The position numbers and the translations under genes were made by a program. Positions 54,531 to 63,412 of a stretch of DNA of 64,000 nt are shown here, piece after piece (the first letter of the stretch is position 1; each line of letters opens with the position of its first letter). The notes under the pieces were generated by a model. It did no database searches, was not told the origin of the DNA, and saw only the letters and a list, made by a program, of their open reading frames with translations. Origin of the DNA: Firm-13 sp037143795 (GTDB lineage: Bacteria; Bacillota; Clostridia; Saccharofermentanales; Saccharofermentanaceae); contig JBAWXZ010000006.1 in assembly GCA_037143795.1 (NCBI GenBank), forward strand, positions 1-64,000. Direction: 5' to 3'.

Positions 54531-55643
54531 ATGAATGCTGTCATGTATGGTGCCGGTAATATTGGCCGCGGGTTTATTGGGCAATTATTTTCGCAGTCCG
54601 GATACGATGTGATATTTGTGGATGTCAATGCTGAGGTTGTTGAACGACTGAATATCGACAATGAATACCCGATACATATTATATCTGAAACAGGCAATGA
54701 GGACATAATGGTAAAAAATGTCCGTGCAGTCAATGGCATGGACACGGGTTCTGTTTCCGCGGAAATATGCCAGGCGGATATTATGGCGACAGCCGTGGGT
54801 GTCAATGTTCTTCCCAGGATTGCAGGACCAATATCGCAAGGTCTCCGTCGACGCTGGGAGGCAGGAATCGTTAAACCATTGAATATTATTATTTGCGAAA
54901 ACCTGATTGATGCCAATCAATATCTGAAGCAGCTGATTGCTAAGGAAATGTCAGAAACAGAAAGAATTCTGCTCGACGAGAGGGTGGGGTTTGTTGAAGC
55001 TTCAATCGGCAGGATGGTGCCGGTAATGACACCTGACATGCAAAAGGGAAATATCTTACGTGTATACGTTGAACCATTCTGTGAGCTTCCCGTTGACCGG
55101 GATGGATTCAAAGGGGAGATACCTGATATTTTAAATATGGAGCCATCCAGTCCATTTGAATATTTCATTAAACGCAAATTGTATATACACAACATGGGGC
55201 ATGTTATAACAGCTTATCTCGGGCAGATCATGGGATATAAATATATATGGGAAGCAATTGGGGATCCTAATATCTGCAGGATAACACATGCCGCTATGCT
55301 TGAATCCGCACTGGCGCTTTCATTAGACTCCGGAACAAAACTCAAGGTTATTCATAATTATGTTGAAGATCTGATAATCAGATTTGGGAATAAACAACTT
55401 GGCGATACTGTTGAACGGGTCGGCCGGGATCTTCCCAGAAAGTTGGCACCTAACGACAGACTTTTGGGAGCCTTTTCCCTATGTATCAGGCAAGGCGTTA
55501 TCCCAAGGAATATAAGCATAGGAATAAATGCTGCCATGCATTTCAAAGATAGTACATCGTCAGAAAAGATGCTGGAAATCACGGAGCATGGATTGAAGGA
55601 AAGTCAGATTATCATCAATGAACGTTTAACGAATTATATGTAA
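54531..55643 (+). CDS. mannitol-1-phosphate 5-dehydrogenase family protein
   Basis: The 370-residue long-chain polyol dehydrogenase has the nucleotide motif YGAGNIGRGFIGQLF, identical in pattern to MtlD, and the later FVEASIGRMVP and HNMGHVITAYLG (catalytic region, His/Lys-type). It oxidises a sugar-alcohol phosphate to a ketose phosphate with NAD. It is the last gene of the operon, so the pathway can probably take in a polyol as well as a sugar. Confidence 0.88.
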   Translation: MNAVMYGAGNIGRGFIGQLFSQSGYDVIFVDVNAEVVERLNIDNEYPIHIISETGNEDIMVKNVRAVNGMDTGSVSAEICQADIMATAVGVNVLPRIAGPISQGLRRRWEAGIVKPLNIIICENLIDANQYLKQLIAKEMSETERILLDERVGFVEASIGRMVPVMTPDMQKGNILRVYVEPFCELPVDRDGFKGEIPDILNMEPSSPFEYFIKRKLYIHNMGHVITAYLGQIMGYKYIWEAIGDPNICRITHAAMLESALALSLDSGTKLKVIHNYVEDLIIRFGNKQLGDTVERVGRDLPRKLAPNDRLLGAFSLCIRQGVIPRNISIGINAAMHFKDSTSSEKMLEITEHGLKESQIIINERLTNYM

Positions 55644-55687
55644 AATTGAATAAGCAATGAATTAGGGTCAACAATAGTTAATTCCTG

Positions 55688-55723
55688 AAATGCCGGATCA
55701 TCCCAACAGGGTGTCCGGCATTT
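55688..55723. terminator. bidirectional terminator
   Basis: AAATGCCGGA (55688-55697) pairs with TCCGGCATTT (55714-55723). It separates the rightward sugar operon from the leftward DUF3788 gene. Confidence 0.75.
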
Positions 55724-56158
55724 CTATTTAACAGGCTTCTTTTTAAATTCCAGCAGCATGAGTACATCATCCAGTTCTTCTTTGTTCAAAACCCTGTAAT
55801 ACAGCCATCCGCCGACGCTGCACGGATACCGCTGTGCCCACAATTCTTTTGTCCTGGGCAGGGATAATGCCAGCATACTCTCGAATTTCATCGGATCCTG
55901 ATCGGGATTGACCTGGATCAATATGGTGAACGCATCTTTTTCGAAAAAGAGATAACAGAGCTGTTTGGTTTTGTGTGCGTATCTGTATCCCCAGCCGTAC
56001 TCATTTCCAAAGGGGAATTTGAGATCTTTCACAATATCGTACCGGGCAAATAATGCGTCATCAAAAATTCGCAGGAGTTCTGCAGACTCCTTGCCGATGT
56101 ATTCGCAAATCTCATCTTCTGTCGGGATCTTTTTCCTGTCGAGCATTCTTTCATACAT
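55724..56158 (-). CDS. DUF3788 family protein
   Basis: The 144-residue protein starts MYERMLDRKKIPTEDEICEYIG and has the pattern EYGWGYRYAHKTKQLCYLFFEKDAFTILIQV spread over residues 52-85, both typical of DUF3788. Function is unknown; no catalytic residues are evident. AGGAGG lies nine bases before the ATG. It stands alone. Confidence 0.82.
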   Translation of the reverse strand: MYERMLDRKKIPTEDEICEYIGKESAELLRIFDDALFARYDIVKDLKFPFGNEYGWGYRYAHKTKQLCYLFFEKDAFTILIQVNPDQDPMKFESMLALSLPRTKELWAQRYPCSVGGWLYYRVLNKEELDDVLMLLEFKKKPVK

Positions 56159-56277
56159 ATGCCGGTCCTCCTGATAAAATTATAAATGGTATTATGATAA
56201 AAACACATAGCGGCATGTAAAACAATCCGATTGCAGCAAAATACTAATCAACTGCAGGACAGGTGAGGAGGGCGTAC

Positions 56278-56826
56278 ATGATCTATTTCACAGCTGACCA
56301 GCACTTCGGCCACGCAAACATCATAAGGCTCTGCAGCCGGCCCTTTTCCGATGTTCAGGAAATGGATGAAGTGCTTTTCGACAACTGGAATCGACGTGTA
56401 ACAAACGGGGATACAATATACATTATCGGCGATCTTTTTTTCAGGAACACGGTTCCGACCGAGGAGTACCTGAAGCGGCTGAAAGGTAAAAAACACCTCA
56501 TTCTCGGGAATCATGACCAGACCTGGATCCATAAAGTTGATTTAGCGAAGTACTTTCTTTCCGTAAATACACTGGCAGAAATCAACGACGGACAACGCAA
56601 ACTCATACTGTGCCATTATCCGATGATGAGCTGGAACGCTATGAGTCAGGGCAGCTTCATGATACACGGACATATACATGAGAACACAAATGCACAGTAT
56701 TGGCCATTGCTGCAGAACAATCCCAATATCCTCAATGCAGGAGTGGATATTAATCACTTTGCCCCGGTATTGTTTGAAGAGATGCTGGAAAATAATGCGG
56801 CACATAAAGCAAAAATCAGACAATAA
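56278..56826 (+). CDS. metallophosphoesterase, copy A
   Basis: The 182-residue calcineurin-like phosphoesterase has all the metal motifs: DQHFGH, GDLFF, GNHD, CHYP and GHIH. ATG 56278 follows GAGGAGGG. It is about 83% identical to the protein at 63413-63961. Small enzymes of this type are common on phages and genomic islands; substrate unknown. Confidence 0.9.
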   Translation: MIYFTADQHFGHANIIRLCSRPFSDVQEMDEVLFDNWNRRVTNGDTIYIIGDLFFRNTVPTEEYLKRLKGKKHLILGNHDQTWIHKVDLAKYFLSVNTLAEINDGQRKLILCHYPMMSWNAMSQGSFMIHGHIHENTNAQYWPLLQNNPNILNAGVDINHFAPVLFEEMLENNAAHKAKIRQ

Positions 56827-56882
56827 TTATCCGGACTGAAATATATAGAACTTTTAACTCGTTATACATAGGAAGGGAGTTG

Positions 56883-57179
56883 ATGCTGCGCATGGAATCA
56901 CCTGCTGATACTAACCCAGTTGAGGGAATGGATGGTTACTATCCGATGAAAGTGGATGATAACGTCTTATTATTTGCGGGTGACACAAGCGGTTTCCTGC
57001 ATGATTTCAACGGACCGTTGTATGACATCTACGAAGATTATGAAGGGAAACTGTATTTCAGGAGTGAGAATGTCTATGCGGGAAATACACCTTCAAATAC
57101 TGATAAAATTGCATTTGATGAGAAGTCAGCATCCATTTCGCTGGATGAACTTAAATTACTAATTGAAAATGCAAAATAG
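56883..57179 (+). CDS. hypothetical protein
   Basis: The 98-residue acidic protein has alternating strands (NVLLFAGDTSGFL, PLYDIYEDYEGKLYFRSE) and an acidic C-terminal helix. No family is recognised. GGAAGG lies six bases before ATG 56883; TTG 56880 and ATG 56892 are other starts. Confidence 0.55.
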   Translation: MLRMESPADTNPVEGMDGYYPMKVDDNVLLFAGDTSGFLHDFNGPLYDIYEDYEGKLYFRSENVYAGNTPSNTDKIAFDEKSASISLDELKLLIENAK

Positions 57180-57300
57180 CAATTCCAGTGCACCTTAGGA
57201 AGGAAAGTTGTTATATACTATAAAAAACATTGCAGATAGCCTCAATTTTTTGTGAAAACATTATTGCAGGCTCGACAGAATTATTTTGGAGGAAATTATC

Positions 57301-58737
57301 GTGTTGGAGTTCAGCAAAGAGAGCCATCTTCTGGAGCAGTCAGCATACCGTTATGATTTACAGGATGTTGAAGAGCCTAATTTGTACAGACATCTTTTCG
57401 ATTATGATCATGTACCCAAAATTCCTTTTAATCATCGAATCGTTCCGATGAACACACCGGAGAAGATTTGGATTACGGATACAACTTTTCGCGATGGCCA
57501 GCAATCCTGTTCGCCGTTTACAGTGGAACAGATTGTCCATCTCTATCACCTTTTACATAAGCTCGGGGGCCCGCAGGGTATTATCCGCCAGAGTGAATTC
57601 TTCCTTTATACCGACAAGGATAAGGAAGCAGTCATCAAATGTCTCGAGCTCGGATATGAATTCCCAGAGGTAACCAGCTGGATTCGCGCCAACGAAAAGG
57701 ACTTTCAGCTGGTAAAGGATCTGGGCATCAAGGAAACAGGCATTCTTGTGTCCTGCTCCGACTATCATATTTTCAAGAAGATGAACCTGACACGAAAAGA
57801 GGCGATGGATAAATATCTCGGTATTGTTCGAAGCGCACTCGAATTCGGGATCCTGCCCCGCTGCCATTTCGAAGATATTACCAGGGCGGATTTCTACGGG
57901 TTTGTCGTTCCTTTTGCCAATGAACTGATGAAATTGTCGCGTGAATGCGGCAAGCCTATCAAAATCCGGGCCTGTGATACGCTGGGTTACGGTGTTTCCT
58001 ATCCCGGTGTAGCATTGCCGCGCAGTGTACCTGGAATTATTTATGGACTTCAGCACTATTCGGAAGTTCCTTCCGAATATCTGGAGTGGCACGGACACAA
58101 TGATTTCTACAAAGTGGTAACCAATGCTGCAACGGCCTGGCTGTATGGCTGCAGCAGCGTGAACTGCTCCTTACTGGGCATTGGTGAACGGACCGGCAAC
58201 TGTCCGCTGGAATCAATGGTCATCGAATACGCATCGCTGCGGGGCACGACGGACGGAATGGATTTGTCGGTGATCACAGAGATTGCCGAATATTTTGAAG
58301 ATGAACTCAAATATGAAATCCCTCCGCGCACACCATTTGTCGGGAGGAGTTTTAATGCGACTCGTGCCGGTATCCATGCAGACGGTATGCTGAAGGATGA
58401 GGAAATTTACAACATTTTCAACACAGCCAAAATTCTCAACCGGCCGGCAACCGTATCCGTTGATTCCCATTCAGGATTAGCCGGAATCGCGCATTGGCTG
58501 AATGGTTACTATGATTTGACCGGTGACGACAAAGTCGATAAAAAGTCCCCGATTGTCGATGCAATTAAAATCAGGGTGGATCAATTATACCAGGATGGCA
58601 GAAACACAGTAATGGGTGACGGAGAACTCGAAGAACTGCTTCGGGAAGTTAATGAAGACTATTATCTGGAAATATCGGACAAACGCCTGCGAACCAGAAA
58701 AGATCGTGCTCACGGAATCGACCGCGGCCAATCATAA
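57301..58737 (+). CDS. HMGL-type acyltransferase (isopropylmalate/homocitrate/Re-citrate synthase family)
   Basis: This 478-residue TIM-barrel enzyme condenses acetyl-CoA with a 2-oxo acid. Family motifs are ITDTTFRDGQQS near residues 59-70, CHFEDITRADFYGF, WHGHNDFY (metal His) and GIGERTGNCPLE. It lacks the LeuA C-terminal regulatory domain. Its N-terminal part (SAYRYDLQDVEEPNLYR) is like the clostridial group that includes Re-citrate synthase of Clostridium kluyveri, as I recall it. GTG 57301, after GGAGG by eight bases, is the best start. No leucine genes are adjacent, so a citrate role is plausible but unproven. Confidence 0.75.
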   Translation: MLEFSKESHLLEQSAYRYDLQDVEEPNLYRHLFDYDHVPKIPFNHRIVPMNTPEKIWITDTTFRDGQQSCSPFTVEQIVHLYHLLHKLGGPQGIIRQSEFFLYTDKDKEAVIKCLELGYEFPEVTSWIRANEKDFQLVKDLGIKETGILVSCSDYHIFKKMNLTRKEAMDKYLGIVRSALEFGILPRCHFEDITRADFYGFVVPFANELMKLSRECGKPIKIRACDTLGYGVSYPGVALPRSVPGIIYGLQHYSEVPSEYLEWHGHNDFYKVVTNAATAWLYGCSSVNCSLLGIGERTGNCPLESMVIEYASLRGTTDGMDLSVITEIAEYFEDELKYEIPPRTPFVGRSFNATRAGIHADGMLKDEEIYNIFNTAKILNRPATVSVDSHSGLAGIAHWLNGYYDLTGDDKVDKKSPIVDAIKIRVDQLYQDGRNTVMGDGELEELLREVNEDYYLEISDKRLRTRKDRAHGIDRGQS

Positions 58738-58742
58738 ACTGT

Positions 58743-58780
58743 AAAAGCCCCCGGAACTGCAATGCGGTTTCGGGGGTTTT
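58743..58780 (+). terminator. terminator after the synthase gene
   Basis: AAAAGCCCCCGGAAC (58743-58757) pairs with GTTTCGGGGGTTTT (58767-58780), T-rich at the end. Confidence 0.8.
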
Positions 58781-58994
58781 CAGTCTGGCGGAGGGATAGG
58801 TCATATATGATGTGTGCCTAATCCGGCATACCCCGGCCGATTCCGGTTCGCATAGTCAAGGCATGCGGTCTTGTGTAAAGCCCCGATTTCCGCAAAAGTC
58901 CTGCAGCGGTCAGTATTTTTAATATTAAGGATCGAAGCGGAAGAGTCGTAAATGAATTCCACAGTAAGCTATACAATAGCAGCCTTCGGTATTT

Positions 58995-59036
58995 TTTGTA
59001 CTGGAATTTCAGCTCGTCTTGAAATTCCAGTACAAA
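58995..59036. repeat. 17-bp perfect hairpin without T-run
   Basis: 58995-59011 is the exact reverse complement of 59020-59036 with an eight-base loop. It lies downstream of the leftward zinc-ribbon gene. No T-run follows on either strand. The rest of the gap 58781-59076 shows no convincing gene. Confidence 0.6.
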
Positions 59037-59076
59037 CGAAATACTGATTCCGATTATCAAATTAGTATAATATCTG

Positions 59077-59781
59077 TTAATTAATGCGGGAAAGTATAGC
59101 GGTGTCCTCTGAGGTCATAGTATAAATCTCAGTTGTACCTGCCTTTACCATAAAGCAATTGAAATAATTGCCGTCACTTCCGTTCGGAGCGACGATATAA
59201 CATAACGTATCGGCAGCTTCGGGTGTGTTAATGTCAATAGAGAGTGTGCCGTCACCGTTATCGATAAAAAATTCTTCCCGGTAAAATTCATAACCGGTGT
59301 CGTTCATCATGAGCTGAACCATCCATACGGCATTTTCCGGGGAGTCTGCATAGATTATTTCAGGATCCGGAACAAAAGTGGTTGCTGCCGTTTCCGTCCG
59401 GGCCGCCGTCTGAGTCGCCGTCTGAGCCGCCTGGGTAGTCGTTGCTGTAGTCGCCGGAGCGGCGGCAGTTGTAGTAGCAGCTGCCGCAGTCGAAGTTTTC
59501 GTTACGGTTGCTGCAGCGTCGGAATCCGGTGATAATGCCGCCCAGACGAAAAATATTACTATCAGGACTACAATCAAGGCAATTATCCCGACAAGTGCAG
59601 GTACGAGGATGCTTTTCCTGGGAGAATTTTGCGGCTTCTGTACGTATTGCTGGATAGGCTGCTGAACGGGTTGCTGAATTGGCTGCTGAGGGGGCGAAGC
59701 GACAATATTGAGAGGGCTGCTGCAATTGGAACAGAATTTACTGCCATCCTGATTCAGGGCCCCGCATTTTGAACAATACAT
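59077..59781 (-). CDS. zinc-ribbon membrane protein with Thr/Ala linker
   Basis: The 234-residue protein has an N-terminal zinc ribbon (CSKCG and CSNCS), a Gln/Pro repeat segment, one TM helix (residues about 62-87), a long Ala/Thr linker and an extracellular domain of about 90 residues that ends in beta-type sequence. The ribbon would be cytoplasmic and the tail outside. No enzyme motif is visible. ATG 59781 follows GGAGG; an in-frame start five codons earlier is less well placed. Confidence 0.78.
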   Translation of the reverse strand: MYCSKCGALNQDGSKFCSNCSSPLNIVASPPQQPIQQPVQQPIQQYVQKPQNSPRKSILVPALVGIIALIVVLIVIFFVWAALSPDSDAAATVTKTSTAAAATTTAAAPATTATTTQAAQTATQTAARTETAATTFVPDPEIIYADSPENAVWMVQLMMNDTGYEFYREEFFIDNGDGTLSIDINTPEAADTLCYIVAPNGSDGNYFNCFMVKAGTTEIYTMTSEDTAILSRIN

Positions 59782-60055
59782 CCTTAAATCCTCCATCTAT
59801 TTATTTGTGTTATCTACTATAAATTTATTATAAATGAAAGCAAAAATAACATTCAATTATATTGTGATTATGCTGTGAAAAATAATGAAGATAAGTGCTC
59901 TTGAACATTGACGCTATGGAACAATGCAGCGACAGTTGATGCTATGTTGATATAAATCGCGTTACTAGATGAAATCACATGTACTGATAAAAATAATTCT
60001 TATATAAATAAATATAAATATATTACCAAAAATATAACTTGAGTATATTTAAAAG

Positions 60056-60064
60056 TGATACAAT
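60056..60064 (+). promoter_or_regulatory. extended -10 promoter candidate
   Basis: TG-A-TACAAT (60056-60064) lies about 80 bases before the broken restriction-type gene. The -35 position is poor. The very A/T-rich gap 59782-60146 has no gene. Confidence 0.4.
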
Positions 60065-60146
60065 GTGCCTTAAAGAGTAATAATACGGTTTATTAATTGA
60101 GTTGGCATATTTATTCTTTTCAACATGTATGGAGGAGATGAAAGCA

Positions 60147-60913
60147 ATGGATTTTATTGATCAAATAAGACAGTTTTCCGAGAGAGTAAAACAACTAAAA
60201 GAACACTTACTAATAAAATGGATACAACCCCATTCCTTGAAATTGATTTGCTTGATATTAAGGAAAGTTTAATTCCAGAATTGAAAAAGTTTACCAAAGC
60301 TGCTTTTGATGAGACAACTATTTTTAATACAGCATCTGAATTGAAATATTCTTATGAGATCAAAAAATATTTTGAACAACAACTCAAAGAACCATCAGAT
60401 GATTTTACTGTTCATATAATTAAAAGTTTTTCAGATATGCGTATGACGCAGCCAGTAATTGAGAAGTTTAGACCTATTGTAAAAAAAACAATCAATAACT
60501 ATATTAGCGAATTGATGAATGATAAAATTTCTAATGCACTCAAAGTTGAAAAGACAGCTAGTGAAGTTGAACAACCAAAGCCGGTTGAAGAGGCTATAGA
60601 CGAAGCAAGCAATATAGTTACTACAGAAGACGAGAATTCTTCTCTCTATATTGTTAAAAGCATATTGGCTGAAACAGTATCTCCCAGAAGAGTTATTGGA
60701 AAAGATACGGTCAATTATTACAGTATTATTCTTGACGGAAAATCCAGCAAATGGATTTGTAAACTGCGTTATTCAGAGAAAAAGAAAACCTTTTGCTTTG
60801 CTCAAGATGGGAAAGAGGATAGAATTATTATCAATTATATAGAAGATATTTATCAGTTTAAGCAAAGGCTAATTGATACTGTTAAACTTCTTGATGATAA
60901 AAGATCCGAATAA
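60147..60913 (+). pseudogene. internally deleted type I restriction (HsdR-like) protein
   Basis: A strong RBS (GGAGGAG) and ATG 60147 begin MDFIDQIRQFSERVKQLKEHLL, the usual start of a conserved restriction-endonuclease-like protein. This frame then drifts to a stop at 60270-60272. From about 60209 another frame reads TNKMDTTPFLEIDLLDIKE and continues 231 codons from ATG 60218 to a stop. That fits the C-terminal half of the same family, with PSDDF near residue 59 and a compact end domain. The N-terminal nuclease region, roughly 150-200 residues, is missing, so this is a deletion scar and nuclease activity is not expected. Confidence 0.72.
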
Positions 60914-61042
60914 GAAAAAGCCAGTAACGCTAGATAAACATCAGAATTGAACTTTTACTATCATATTTTATAGTCGGCGGTGCTAAATATCACAGCTCAC
61001 TTGATAGTTTATTATTTTGTCCGCATCCCTGTATTTATCAAA

Positions 61043-61081
61043 AAACCTCGTAACCGCTGCTTCCAGCATGTTACGAGGTTT
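61043..61081 (-). terminator. terminator of the former tRNA-Ser gene
   Basis: AAACCTCGTAAC (61043-61054) pairs with GTTACGAGGTTT (61070-61081). On the minus strand it ends in TTTTTTGAT, so it terminates leftward transcripts coming from the tRNA-Ser remnant. Confidence 0.75.
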
Positions 61082-61086
61082 AATTT

Positions 61087-61144
61087 TGGCGGAGAGAGAG
61101 AGATTCGAACTCTCGGAACCTTTGACAGCTCACACGATTTCCAG
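61087..61144 (-). tRNA. partial tRNA-Ser (GGA), 3' half only; likely attachment-site scar
   Basis: Read leftward, the 58 bases hold the anticodon loop CTGGAAA, a variable arm (GAGC with GTTC), the T arm (GAGAG-TTCGAAT-CTCTC), the acceptor 3' strand TCTCTCC and GCCA. Upstream there is no D arm, and the anticodon 5' strand is AAAA, so the tRNA cannot fold. A tRNA 3' half ending exactly at CCA is the usual mark of an integrative element. The original chromosome would lie to the left and the element to the right. Confidence 0.75.
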
Positions 61145-61307
61145 TTTTAAAATTATCTGGTAGCGCAAGGTAATTTAAGGCCGATTATGGTCAGCGGTGA
61201 AGCCTGAAAACGCCTATTTATCAGTCTCTTTCAGGTTTCTGGTCTGCATAGCCGTGAACCCCAACCGTTCCGACAAAAGAGACCTCTAAAACACATTTTC
61301 TGCAGAA

Positions 61308-61386
61308 GTGTTAGAAAAGTGTTAGAAAAATACTCATCGCCCCTCTCTTGGTGCCTGCCGGATTCCAGGCGGGTGCAAAGAGAGGC
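61308..61386. repeat. tandem 11-mers and a GC-rich hairpin next to the tRNA scar
   Basis: GTGTTAGAAAA occurs twice head to tail (61308-61318 and 61319-61329), a possible integrase arm site. A GC-rich imperfect hairpin follows: CCTCTCTT (61342-61349) with AAGAGAGG (61378-61385), and GCCTGCC with GGCGGGT inside, like a dispersed REP-type element. The rest of 61145-61548 has no gene. Confidence 0.45.
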
Positions 61387-61548
61387 GGCCTTTTTAGGTG
61401 AGGGGGTAGGGGGCGTGGTTTCCTTCCCCAGACCCCATCCTTTCCTTCCAGCTGGCAAAGGGAATGCTGGCTGAAAAGAAGATATTATTTTCCCTATCCA
61501 AATTTGTGAAATGGTGTAGCACTCATCTTGGATAAACATTGGCTCTAA

Positions 61549-62553
61549 CTATTTGTAGAGGGAGTTTATTTCTACTTCCAGTGCGGCGATTTGTAGCATT
61601 AATTCATCAAACGAAGGTGCATTGTCAAATATCATACCGCGCATATCGTGGTAGTCAGATTGAAGCACAGCAAGCCTGTATTCGGGCGGAACAAGTTTCA
61701 GGGTTCCGATTTTTGCATTATCATACTTTGCCCATCCCCGCGGGTAAAACTGCTTCTTGAATTCGACCACTTTTTGCAATAAATCCAAGTTTAGCAAAGA
61801 CAAATCTTTGACGTTCGACTGCATCATGCAGTACAAGTCATAAAAGTGACGCGAATATCTGGCAGGCATTTGCGATAATTCAGGACGGTTAGCTTCGTGG
61901 TGTAGAATAGTTGCTTTTTCCCAGAAGGTTCGTTCCGGAGAAACAGTCAAAACTTCCGTGTTTGGTTGAACAAATACTTGAGAATAAAATTCGGCTGCAT
62001 ATGGTGTGATTACTTCTTTTCTCGCGGGTGTCCACGCGGCCAATGCGCCAATTTCAAGGCGAATGGTTTGCAGAATGGAATCATCCTCGAAAATATGAGG
62101 GTACTTGAAGTTGATAGTTTGAGGGTCGGTCTCATCGATATACATGTTTGTGTCAAATCCTAACAAGAAGGATAACTCTTGCTGTATGTCAGGAAGTAAA
62201 TCCTGACGCAAAAATGCTTCCGCTCGAAGATTGGCTTCTTTATTGAAAAGGTCCTGTTTTGAATTTGTGCGTTTCTCCCAGGGTTCGTTTATCGAATACC
62301 CTAATACGCGCCAATCTAATATCAGGTCGATATCCTCGGAAAAACGACGGATAAGGCGGAAGGCTTTTGAAAGGCTTGTTCCGCCCTTAAACACTAATGC
62401 GTTTTTCCACTTAGACGTGCGGAACAAATAATCCAAAGTTAAGCATACCCAGAAATCCTTTTCTATAATTGCTTCATGAAGATTCATTTTTTCTGCTGTA
62501 TTACGGAATAGAGCAATTCTGTCAATTTCAGATGCTTTAGCTATTGTATACAT
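61549..62553 (-). CDS. AbiEii-type nucleotidyltransferase toxin
   Basis: The 334-residue protein has the AbiEii nucleotidyltransferase core: FKGGTSLSKAF near residues 54-64 and RRFSEDIDLIL near 69-79 (Asp-x-Asp metal site), after IIEKDFWVCLTLDYLF. AbiE systems are toxin-antitoxin pairs that block phage by abortive infection; related toxins modify tRNA. The AGGAG before its ATG overlaps the antitoxin stop codon (GAATAGGAG), which couples translation and keeps antitoxin ahead. Confidence 0.9.
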   Translation of the reverse strand: MYTIAKASEIDRIALFRNTAEKMNLHEAIIEKDFWVCLTLDYLFRTSKWKNALVFKGGTSLSKAFRLIRRFSEDIDLILDWRVLGYSINEPWEKRTNSKQDLFNKEANLRAEAFLRQDLLPDIQQELSFLLGFDTNMYIDETDPQTINFKYPHIFEDDSILQTIRLEIGALAAWTPARKEVITPYAAEFYSQVFVQPNTEVLTVSPERTFWEKATILHHEANRPELSQMPARYSRHFYDLYCMMQSNVKDLSLLNLDLLQKVVEFKKQFYPRGWAKYDNAKIGTLKLVPPEYRLAVLQSDYHDMRGMIFDNAPSFDELMLQIAALEVEINSLYK

Positions 62554-62562
62554 GATTTTCTC

Positions 62563-63165
62563 CTATTCGCAGATTCGCTTGATGGCTGAATATATCCAAA
62601 CAGTGGTTTGTTGAGATTCTTTTAGTAATAAGCTTTTTTCTTCGTTGGTAAGCTGCATACGAAGTTTTTGTATGATTGCATCATCAACCCGCACTTTTCC
62701 CAATGCTTTGAGCGCTTGAATGACCATTGCAGTTTTGTAGGACATACCGGAAATTTCCTTATTATTTCTATGTTTGTATTCTATTTGAGAATTCCCGATG
62801 ACATACGTACGATACGGACCATCGCTAATATATGACCATTTGGCCGCAACCTGAGTTGACAGTCCTAACTGATTCAGAGCTGTGTCACCCGAAGGTGCGA
62901 TTGTCCAGTTATAATTACGGGCTAACGCAAAGGCTATCTGATGCATGGAAGGCGCAATATATTCTTTCAAAAATTCGCTGTACTGCGGTCTGTCATACAC
63001 GCCAGGTAAAATGCGCCTTAAGAATCCTTCCTTTTCGAATCGAAAAAGAGATTTGCGTACTGTTTCATAATCAGCTATGTCTAAGAAATCTGGAATTCCA
63101 AAAACTGCATCAGTATTTGCAGTTCGTATGCGATTCTCAATTTTCTTTTTTATTGAATCAGTCAT
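62563..63165 (-). CDS. AbiEi-type antitoxin (DUF6088)
   Basis: The 200-residue protein has a winged-helix N-terminus (TVRKSLFRFEKEGFLRRILPGVYDRP), then the AbiEi-like domain with IAPSGDTALNQLGLSTQ near residue 90. It should neutralise the toxin and bind its own promoter. I choose ATG 63165, eight bases after AAAGGAG, over ATG 63171. A matching inverted repeat lies 18 bases upstream. Confidence 0.88.
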   Translation of the reverse strand: MTDSIKKKIENRIRTANTDAVFGIPDFLDIADYETVRKSLFRFEKEGFLRRILPGVYDRPQYSEFLKEYIAPSMHQIAFALARNYNWTIAPSGDTALNQLGLSTQVAAKWSYISDGPYRTYVIGNSQIEYKHRNNKEISGMSYKTAMVIQALKALGKVRVDDAIIQKLRMQLTNEEKSLLLKESQQTTVWIYSAIKRICE

Positions 63166-63182
63166 TTGCATTTCTCCTTTCT

Positions 63183-63223
63183 TTTGTCCCGATTATTGTA
63201 TAACTTTCGGGACAAATTTACAA
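63183..63223 (-). promoter_or_regulatory. abiE promoter with autoregulatory inverted repeat
   Basis: On the minus strand, TTGTAA (63223-63218), a 17-base spacer and TACAAT (63200-63195). TTTGTCCCGA (63183-63192) and TCGGGACAAA (63207-63216) are perfect 10-base arms that span the -10 box and spacer, with centres 24 bases apart. This is the expected kind of site for the AbiEi dimer. Confidence 0.7.
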
Positions 63224-63412
63224 TACAAACGAGTTATTACTTTCAAAAACATAAAATTCGTTCAGAAAGAAGAATGTCGGATTTCAATAGAACATAGATA
63301 CATTTGTTGCATGATATAATCGAATTTGTTTAGTATTTGTATGTTGTTCGATATGTTGCTCGCGGGACGGTTAAAATTGAAACCCTACAAATTGATGAGG
63401 AGGGAAGCGTAC

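Noticed and set aside
58818..59060. 80-codon leftward open frame
   Set aside because: It spans the perfect hairpin, has no RBS or recognisable domain, and its sequence looks random.
61231..61539. 102-codon leftward open frame
   Set aside because: It runs through the repeats and GC-rich hairpin; composition is repeat-like, not protein-like.
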